From: Cellvibrio sp. OA-2007
GTDB lineage: Bacteria > Pseudomonadota > Gammaproteobacteria > Pseudomonadales > Cellvibrionaceae
Length of the DNA: 64,000 bases
Assembly: GCF_000953825.1 (NCBI RefSeq)
Contig: NZ_BBUL01000020.1
Location: forward strand, 62,001-126,000
Direction of reading: 5' to 3'
Position 1 is the first letter of the stretch, and each line of letters starts with the position of its first letter. The notes under the pieces were generated by a model that had not been told where the DNA came from, did not search any database, and saw only the letters and a program-made list of their open reading frames with translations. Positions 58,127-64,000 of the stretch are shown piece by piece. The position numbers and the translations under genes are program-made.

Positions 58127-60502
58127 TCATTGCACTCTAGCCCGAGCTCTAATTTGCTGCTCTATACGTTGTGATATTTGGGTATACAACTGTGCATTTT
58201 CATTTTCACGATCAGTTACCGTAACAACAAGGGCATAATCTTCTTGCTCGAAGCTCATCGACTGTCCCCACTCTTTGTCTTGGCGAGTAACTACCACAAA
58301 CCATTTTTCTGTAGGATTTGGCTGTCGAATACGCCAAGTTGAAGATTGAACAGTACCTTTACCTCTCAACTCTTCACTGATATCTCTGTTGCTTATTGCG
58401 CTTTCTTTTCTGGTCGAAGTTTCAGCTTGAGTATCATGATTGAAATGGCGCTCAACGGCTTCAAGAGAACTATCCTTGATTAATTTGAAGTGAATTTTTG
58501 TTGCAATGTAATCAATTCTTGTAGTTCTTACCGCCGGACAATAAGCCAACGTTACCCTGATCTCCCGAGCTGCGCGCTGTGATCTCAAAAATTCTACGGG
58601 CAATGGTAGTTCGAAGAAGTGATGTGAATTATTTTCAATTTTTTCTTCAGCCATGAGGACAACGGCATTCTGTGATGACCGAAATAACTCTCCTTCATCA
58701 ATAACACCGTAACCTGCAACATCTCTACTCGCTTCACGATCAGTCTCAGATTTATATATTTCCTTCATTTCATAAGGAAAGCTATTTTCAATTTCAGGAA
58801 GCATATTTGCATGATTGACTAACAATGCTCGAAGTAAATTAGCCGATGCTTTAGGGTAATTATTAAGAACGCGACCAGCAAGATGGGTAATATAAGGTGC
58901 GGCAAAGCTAGTGCCGCTGATTTCACTGAATAATGTATTGCCAATAAATTTATTATTGCAGGTAAGCACACCCAACCCACGCATCACAGCACGATGCCCA
59001 TCACCCGTTCTCATTGCAACAGCGAGATTACCGCCGACAGCAACCAACTCAGGTTTGATTGCACCTTTGATGGAAGGACCATGGCGACTAAATGGAGATG
59101 GTTGATTTTCGGTAGCTGGCGCTAACTGCCCGATTTCAGGATATCTTTGTGCATCAAAGGTAGCATTGTGACGAGCCAAGCTACCTACTGTCAGTACATT
59201 GAGTGCGGGAGCAGGGTCTATTATAACGCTTGCATCGGCCAACAAATATTCCGGGTATTCATCTCTCCAACTATTCGTTGGCACATTAGGGTCTGTAGAG
59301 CCAGAAAAATTTCCTGCCGATACAACAAATAAAATATTTAAATCTCTCGCCAATTTATCCAATACATAAGCGATACCTCGAATATGACGGTTGTCATAAG
59401 GAGCATTTGCATTACCTATAGATAAATTGAAAATTCGACATTGGTGCTCTTCAACAAAATAAGTTACCGCGTCCACCAATGTTTTTTCGATGGATGCTTC
59501 ATCAAACTCGGCATTATCGTCCATAATTTTGCCATTGAAGATTAAAAGCTCTGGCCTCCAAAAATTGGTTGTATTACAAGCTTCAAGATCACCGTAAAGT
59601 ACAATTCCTGCAACGGCAGTTCCATGGCCGTTTAAATCACCGCCATCTTCACCTCCTATGAAATTAACACTTTCAGCGATCGCTGGCGCTAACAATGGGT
59701 GGTTAGTTGCAACTCCACTATCAAGAACACAAACCCTAGCCGCTTCCGGCGAAGGAGATGAAATACCTTCCGGTAAATTTTCAATATCGCAATTTAATTG
59801 GCTATAGCGGATACCACTTTCAGGCGGTATATCTACCAGTCTTACGTCTGTGTGATTTAAAAGTGCGTCAGCCTGTGCAGAGTTAACCGACACTCGATAC
59901 ATAATTAAACTATCAAGATTTACTTTATCCTTGCGGCTGATATTGTTCTGAGTTAACCAACGCTCGAAGGCCTCGCAAACACTCAATCGTTTTGGGTGAT
60001 GAGTAACTTCAACAGGCCAGAGCTCAACATCTAATAAATATTGCTCACTCTCCGGCAAGCCCTTTTTCTTGATGGCCCAGCTTTTACGATCTTCACTTGT
60101 CCAGTTATCGATGCCATCTATCGCTTCAAGAATTTGCCTGTATGTCAGTTCAGCATTGTCTAGTCCCAAACGTTGCAAATGATCTGCGAACATGGCAAGT
60201 CCGGTTTCGTCCGCAAATACTACGCAAATTTGATTGTCCTCTTGGCTTACAAACTCAATACCATGTCTGTGCAAATGGCTAATATCGAGATGCCCGACGT
60301 AACGTAACTTCAGTACAAAATTACCAGGGCGAGAGGTTTGCTGCTGCCGAGCAAACCGGAAGGCTTTGGTTAAATCAGTTGTTAGCTTCTGACCATGTCC
60401 ACTAAGGTCACCCCTTGGGTGGCGAGGCATATTTATTTTTCTTGTGCGGCGATCATTTTCGAGTGGCTCTCTCTCGATCCTGAGATGTTCAAAATCAGCC
60501 AT
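58127..60502 (-). CDS. subtilisin-like serine protease (S8) linked to an AAA ATPase
   Basis: A 791-residue protein without signal peptide, so probably cytoplasmic. The catalytic triad is complete: D261 in CVLDSGVATNHP, H293 in NGHGTAVAGI and S532 in SGTSFAAPYI, with oxyanion N398 in VSAGN. The first 250 residues form an unassigned regulatory domain, and residues 600-791 add a C-terminal beta-rich part. The gene starts 23 bases after the AAA gene. An intracellular protease paired with an ATPase suggests regulated cleavage of a partner or phage protein; this is inference. Confidence 0.92.
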   Translation of the reverse strand: MADFEHLRIEREPLENDRRTRKINMPRHPRGDLSGHGQKLTTDLTKAFRFARQQQTSRPGNFVLKLRYVGHLDISHLHRHGIEFVSQEDNQICVVFADETGLAMFADHLQRLGLDNAELTYRQILEAIDGIDNWTSEDRKSWAIKKKGLPESEQYLLDVELWPVEVTHHPKRLSVCEAFERWLTQNNISRKDKVNLDSLIMYRVSVNSAQADALLNHTDVRLVDIPPESGIRYSQLNCDIENLPEGISSPSPEAARVCVLDSGVATNHPLLAPAIAESVNFIGGEDGGDLNGHGTAVAGIVLYGDLEACNTTNFWRPELLIFNGKIMDDNAEFDEASIEKTLVDAVTYFVEEHQCRIFNLSIGNANAPYDNRHIRGIAYVLDKLARDLNILFVVSAGNFSGSTDPNVPTNSWRDEYPEYLLADASVIIDPAPALNVLTVGSLARHNATFDAQRYPEIGQLAPATENQPSPFSRHGPSIKGAIKPELVAVGGNLAVAMRTGDGHRAVMRGLGVLTCNNKFIGNTLFSEISGTSFAAPYITHLAGRVLNNYPKASANLLRALLVNHANMLPEIENSFPYEMKEIYKSETDREASRDVAGYGVIDEGELFRSSQNAVVLMAEEKIENNSHHFFELPLPVEFLRSQRAAREIRVTLAYCPAVRTTRIDYIATKIHFKLIKDSSLEAVERHFNHDTQAETSTRKESAISNRDISEELRGKGTVQSSTWRIRQPNPTEKWFVVVTRQDKEWGQSMSFEQEDYALVVTVTDRENENAQLYTQISQRIEQQIRARARVQ

Positions 60503-60525
60503 AGTCTGTCCTTATTAAATCTTAA

Positions 60526-61497
60526 TTAATCTTCCCGTGATGCAGCCTGTTTCAAATCTTTAACAGTTAAAAATTCCTGACTCCGCAAAATTATTCGCTT
60601 AACCGCTCTGCGCACTATTCTTTCAATATCTGCGCCGCTGCGTTTGCTGAATAGATCAAGCAATGGTTTTTCATCAAGTTCAAATTGTCTGCGAACACCG
60701 CGCAGCTTGAGTGAAAGAATTTGTTGAATCTGTTCGCTATTAGGCAATGGAAAATCAATTGTTTCGTCAAAGCGACGCCAAATGGCGCTATCCAAAATTT
60801 GCTCATGATTGGTAGCTGCGAGAATAAGGCTCTTACCTTGATAGGCATCCATCATTTGGAGTACTGCGTTCACTACTCTGCGTAATTCGCCGTGCTCACC
60901 GGAGTCTGAACGCTCTTTACCAATTGCATCAAACTCATCAAACAGCGCAACCATTGGGAATTCAGCGATGAAGTCAAACACCTTCCGAAGATTAGCGGCT
61001 GTCTCACCCAGAAACGACGAAACCAGTGCATCAAGGCGAACGATAGCCAGTGGTAAATCAAGCTCAAACGCTATTACTTCAGCCGCCAAAGTTTTACCGC
61101 AACCTGGCGGTCCATGAAAAATAACTTTTCCAGAAGGCTTCATACCAAAACTGCGCAATACATCTGCCCTACGATGCTCTTCTAGCAATTCTTCAATCGC
61201 TAATTGGCTGGACTCTGGCAAAACCATTTCTTCCAGTGGTCTTTGGGCCTGACATATATCCAGCAGGGGAAGCCCCCGTTCTTTATCAACAGGCGGAACA
61301 GGCAGTACACCTCGACCATTCGGTTTCACTGGCTTCAAATATTCGCCATACAACATTTGCTCCAGGTCATTAGCTAACAGGTGATGCTGTTTCTGCCGCT
61401 CATCTTGAATAATAGCTTCGGATGCACGACGAAAAGCATCGGAGTCACCGCTAGCGCCTGCCTTAATGAGTTGTCTCAGTATTTTTCCGTTCGCCAT
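60526..61497 (-). CDS. AAA+ ATPase paired with the S8 protease
   Basis: A 323-residue protein with Walker A GPPGCGKT (129-136), Walker B VALFDEFD (183-190) and sensor/arginine-finger segment FDETIDFPLPN. It is of the FtsH/proteasomal-type AAA lineage but lacks protease and membrane domains. It probably unfolds or selects substrates, or gates the protease encoded next. It lies between the HigA-like gene (73 bases) and the protease gene (23 bases) in one apparent operon. Confidence 0.92.
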   Translation of the reverse strand: MANGKILRQLIKAGASGDSDAFRRASEAIIQDERQKQHHLLANDLEQMLYGEYLKPVKPNGRGVLPVPPVDKERGLPLLDICQAQRPLEEMVLPESSQLAIEELLEEHRRADVLRSFGMKPSGKVIFHGPPGCGKTLAAEVIAFELDLPLAIVRLDALVSSFLGETAANLRKVFDFIAEFPMVALFDEFDAIGKERSDSGEHGELRRVVNAVLQMMDAYQGKSLILAATNHEQILDSAIWRRFDETIDFPLPNSEQIQQILSLKLRGVRRQFELDEKPLLDLFSKRSGADIERIVRRAVKRIILRSQEFLTVKDLKQAASRED

Positions 61498-61570
61498 TTT
61501 AGCCCCCTTGGCTAAAAAACTTTAATTTTCTTCGATTTCGATTATTGATTTCTATATAAATTCAGCTTTT

Positions 61571-62002
61571 TTAAGCAGCCTTTGACCGCTTGTGTTCAGA
61601 CGCTTTTTGTAAAGCGGCACTCTTGGCAACTTTAGATTTTGACATGCAGATCAAAATTTCTACCGAGATATCTAATCCATCACTCAATTTGCGAATCATA
61701 TTCAAACTAAGCTGACGTGTACCATTGAGAACTTCAGTAACTTTAGATGCTGAACCAATAAAAGGGATTAAATCTTTTTTCAATAACCCAAGCTGCTCCA
61801 TTCGAAACTTGATAGCGTCTATAGGATCAGGTTTCTCTATCGGAAAATTCGTTTGCTCGTAGTGCTCAATTAATAAAGACAACACTTCTAACTCGTCGGC
61901 TTCTTTACTATTGGGCACTAAATTTTTGTTCATTAGTGTTTTGATTCGCGCCAGAGCTTTAGCGTGATCATATTTATTTTTTATTAGTTTTATATGATTC
62001 AT
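61571..62002 (-). CDS. HigA-like helix-turn-helix regulator
   Basis: A 143-residue protein. MEQLGLLKKDLIPFIGSASKVTEVLNGTRQLSLNMIRKLSDGLDI (about 69-113) is the Xre-type helix-turn-helix of HigA/COG5499 antitoxins. The N-terminal helices (ARIKTLMNKNLVPNSKEADELEVLSLLIEHYE) fit the same family. No HigB toxin precedes it; instead it heads the AAA-protease pair and probably controls it. ATG 62002 has an excellent site, AGGGGGGAAG. Confidence 0.85.
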   Translation of the reverse strand: MNHIKLIKNKYDHAKALARIKTLMNKNLVPNSKEADELEVLSLLIEHYEQTNFPIEKPDPIDAIKFRMEQLGLLKKDLIPFIGSASKVTEVLNGTRQLSLNMIRKLSDGLDISVEILICMSKSKVAKSAALQKASEHKRSKAA

Positions 62003-62081
62003 GCTTCCCCCCTAAGAAATAACTTTTCGACAACGCTATTGCTGATAGCTCCTTTTTGGGAAGTATAGAGGGATATGTCGG

Positions 62082-62172
62082 TTTAAAATAAACCTTCATA
62101 CTCCCCGAAGCTGCTAACTCATTGATTTTGCTAGGCTTGCAAAAATCACATTTTAAAATAAACAATCATACT
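62082..62172. promoter_or_regulatory. direct repeats upstream of the HigA-like gene
   Basis: TTTAAAATAAACCTTCATAC (62082-62101, next base T) and TTTAAAATAAACAATCATAC (62152-62171, next base T) are 21-base direct repeats differing at two positions, 70 bases apart. Their place just upstream of the regulator gene suggests binding sites for it. Confidence 0.45.
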
Positions 62173-62874
62173 GTTTTGTCGAAATGACAAAAACACTCTT
62201 ATTTACCTAAAATAAAGAAGTTACCTTTCCTTTAAAATCAAAGACTTATAAAAAAACAGGCTTTAGCTGAGTGCTTAATGCAACTGGCGTCATCATATAT
62301 GTAAATTGGACTGTATTTCAGCATTAAATTATCTCACAACAATGCGGTAAAACTTATATAACCTTTTATTAATACTGATTGAATATTCTGCACGATAACA
62401 GGGTGCGGTCTATCTCAATAGCGCTTCTGATAAATAGATAACCCCAGCCAAATAGTCTTTCTGAATGCAGTAGAGCCGCAGAAAAAATAGCGTACTCAAA
62501 TGAATATAGCTAATCGTATGAGCGCAACATATTAAAAATATGTCTTCTTCATTTATTTTTGTTACTTCCCGGAGTAGCTACCTATTTATTTCTAATAGAT
62601 CGGTTAAATTAGATCTAACAGGTTGAAGATGACTTGCTCGAAGTCGATTAGTTTCTTCGTAGCCTACTAGAAAGATGGTCGCCCGCTTGGTTTGGAGCTT
62701 AGTCCCGCAGGCGGTTCCGGCCAACCAACTGTGATTAATGCAGTTTATTTTATAATTTCATCTCTCGGCTTCAATGCGACAAAATGAACGGGCATATTTT
62801 TCATGTAGAGAAAGCAAAGTTTATTTTTCCTATTGATAATTAAATAACTTCTGATTTTAACTAAGGAATTTACG
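62173..62874. other. AT-rich intergenic region without a gene
   Basis: About 700 bases with only short, poorly supported frames on either strand. There is no tRNA-like fold or repeat array that I can see. It separates the minus-strand HigA-AAA-protease operon from the plus-strand small genes and presumably contains both promoters. Confidence 0.5.
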
Positions 62875-63093
62875 ATGACTGCGAATGAGATTGATTTTGA
62901 GGAGCTGTTTCGCAGAATCAGCTCTCCCCAAACAAGTGAGCGTTTTAAAGCATTGCGCCTAGCTACAACTGAGGGCTTAGCCAGCACATTTAAACCTAGC
63001 GCCGCTGATTCAGAAAAAACCGAAGTTGCAGCCAAATTTCCCATCGGCATCAATTGTTCTTTTGAAAGGAGGAAAAAGAGTGACTTGGAATAA
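62875..63093 (+). CDS. small protein of unknown function, first of a pair
   Basis: A 72-residue soluble protein (MTANEIDFEELFRRISSPQT). AAGGAATTTACG precedes ATG 62875. The frame on the other strand over the same bases has no good start and is judged a shadow. It overlaps the next gene by 14 bases. The family is not recognised; a toxin-antitoxin pair is conceivable. Confidence 0.55.
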   Translation: MTANEIDFEELFRRISSPQTSERFKALRLATTEGLASTFKPSAADSEKTEVAAKFPIGINCSFERRKKSDLE

Positions 63094-63334
63094 CCGCATT
63101 TATAAGCATCTCATCAAAGGCAAGGAGTGCTTCGCCCTTCACGAAACATTTTATAACAACGAGACCGGTTTGATAGAAAACTGGACAGAAGAGCCACTTA
63201 CCGAATTCAGCGATTCGATTGACGAACTTATACAGGATCTGGAACAGAAATTGGTTGATGCCAAGCGATTCAGAAATGCAGTTCTACTCCCTAATGCAAG
63301 CGTGGAAGAGAACAATAGAATTGCATGCAAGTAA
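63080..63334 (+). CDS. small protein of unknown function, second of a pair
   Basis: An 84-residue protein from GTG 63080 (VTWNNRIYKHLIKGKECFALHE). The longer frame to 63026 is less likely because a strong AAAGGAGGA stands seven bases before this GTG. The C-terminal helix IDELIQDLEQKLVDAKRF is acidic. It overlaps the previous gene and is coupled to it. No family recognised. Confidence 0.6.
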   Translation: MTWNNRIYKHLIKGKECFALHETFYNNETGLIENWTEEPLTEFSDSIDELIQDLEQKLVDAKRFRNAVLLPNASVEENNRIACK

Positions 63335-63495
63335 ACTAATAATTATCAAACATGCTGAGTTGCACTACTCATAATCAACACCCTAAAGAACATATTCAGG
63401 AAGGCTATAAAGCGTCTCACATACAAATAGCCAAGCATTAATCAGCATGCTATTTTTTATAGCAATCGGTTTGGTAATTTTACGACATTCTATAA

Positions 63496-63513
63496 ATTGA
63501 GATTTTTCTCAAT
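63496..63513. promoter_or_regulatory. palindrome upstream of the antitoxin-like gene
   Basis: ATTGAGA-TTTT-TCTCAAT is a perfect seven-base inverted repeat about 100 bases before the Xre/MbcA/ParS-type gene. Antitoxins of that family autoregulate, so it may be its operator. It could also be a weak hairpin. Confidence 0.35.
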
Positions 63514-63610
63514 ATCCGCAATTACTAGTAGGGTGTTTTATTGACGACTGGGGTCTCCTGCGAGACAACAATCCAAGCTGACTGGTGACTGTGCCATGGT
63601 AGCTATCTAA

Positions 63611-64000
63611 ATGGTGATGCTTATGGATTCCGTTAAAACCATCTCTAAGCACAATCGAAGCCGCATTAGCAAAATGTTAATAATGCTCTTCGAGCATTGG
63701 AACCTGTCAGCAAAGGATCAGCTCGGCCTACTCGGAGTATCGAAGAATAATAGATCACCGCTGCAGCGCTATCGGCGGGGAGGTCCCTTAACCAATGACC
63801 GAGATAAGTTAGACCGCGTAGCGATATTGCTGAGCATCCATAAATCCCTGCGTCTGCTATTTCCCCATAATCGTAATTTGGTATATTCCTGGATGACGAC
63901 TCCCAATCGTGCCTTCAATGAACGTACCCCTACAAAGCTAATTGATGAGCAAGGGATGATGGGACTTTATATCGTGCAAAACTATCTTAATCGCCAGATA
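63611..64000 (+). CDS. Xre/MbcA/ParS-type antitoxin, 3' truncated by the window edge
   Basis: An open frame of 130 codons runs off the right edge. ATG codons at 63611, 63617 and 63623 are in frame; none has a clear ribosome-binding site. LGLLGVSKNNRSPLQRYRRG, then DKLDRVAILLSIHKSLRLLF and SWMTTPNRAFN are the helix-turn-helix and the toxin-binding domain of antitoxins that neutralise RES toxins (the W-x3-P-N-x2-F signature). The toxin gene should follow beyond 64000. It is unrelated in position to the RES remnant at 57642 but of the same system type. Confidence 0.8.
   Translation, partial: MVMLMDSVKTISKHNRSRISKMLIMLFEHWNLSAKDQLGLLGVSKNNRSPLQRYRRGGPLTNDRDKLDRVAILLSIHKSLRLLFPHNRNLVYSWMTTPNRAFNERTPTKLIDEQGMMGLYIVQNYLNRQI

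Noticed and set aside
61974-62165. HigB toxin upstream of the HigA-like gene
   Set aside because: The 63-codon frame overlaps the start of the regulator and has none of the HigB/RelE core features; part of it is the direct repeat.
62745-63053. 102-codon minus-strand gene
   Set aside because: It is the antisense of the better supported plus-strand small gene and lacks a ribosome-binding site.

Overview
The window is chromosomal DNA from a Gram-negative gammaproteobacterium. The HME-RND metal efflux operon, outer-membrane lipoprotein, methyl-accepting chemotaxis protein, large GGDEF-EAL proteins and secreted GH13 amylase, together with the protein style, suggest a Cellvibrionaceae-like marine or soil bacterium. 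That placement is inference; no rRNA or marker gene is present. No tRNA, rRNA, CRISPR array, integrase or transposase was seen.

Left part (1-22250): the 3' end of an ATP-grasp-like gene, an AT-rich orphan HEPN-type gene, a chemoreceptor, then a heavy-metal resistance block (His-rich small protein, czcC-czcB-czcA and a CDF-type cation transporter). These are followed by a PAS-GGDEF-EAL protein, a poly-glycine lipoprotein, a secreted alpha-amylase with a clear terminator, a YkgJ-type cysteine-cluster protein, two AT-rich orphan nuclease-like genes (HNH and PD-(D/E)XK), and a membrane protein divergent from a TetR regulator.

Centre (22256-54535, all on the minus strand): a complete extracellular contractile injection system (eCIS, related to Afp/PVC/MAC). 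In transcription order it encodes the DUF4255 tail terminator, a conserved hypothetical, one sheath, two tube proteins, a 55-residue DUF5908 protein, a LysM protein, the VgrG-like spike, the PAAR tip, gp25, the baseplate J protein, a fibre-like protein, a small hypothetical, an Afp12-like baseplate protein, a long tape-measure protein and the AAA+ ATPase. Directly behind the ATPase sit three envelope genes unusual for an eCIS: a 1006-residue secreted or membrane protein (peptidoglycan-binding-like region, TIM-barrel-like region, C-terminal membrane helices), a type I periplasmic binding protein with no ABC partner, and a dCache sensor fused to what looks like a pentameric ligand-gated ion channel. 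Last come four candidate payloads: two DUF4157 proteins (one with a nucleotidyltransferase-like motif), a DNA/RNA non-specific endonuclease-like toxin and a WHH-type nuclease. All four share related N-terminal leaders, and no immunity genes are visible.

Right part (54824-64000): a CHASE-PAS-GGDEF-EAL protein, remnants including a RES toxin C-terminus, and an apparent operon of HigA-like regulator, AAA ATPase and subtilisin-like protease that may be a defence or protein-processing unit. Two small unknown genes follow, and then the start of a Xre/MbcA/ParS-type antitoxin whose partner would lie beyond the window.

The most interesting biology is the eCIS locus with its putative sensor/ion-channel/cell-wall module. 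It could couple an environmental signal to production, release or self-protection of the injection particle, but that link rests on gene context only.
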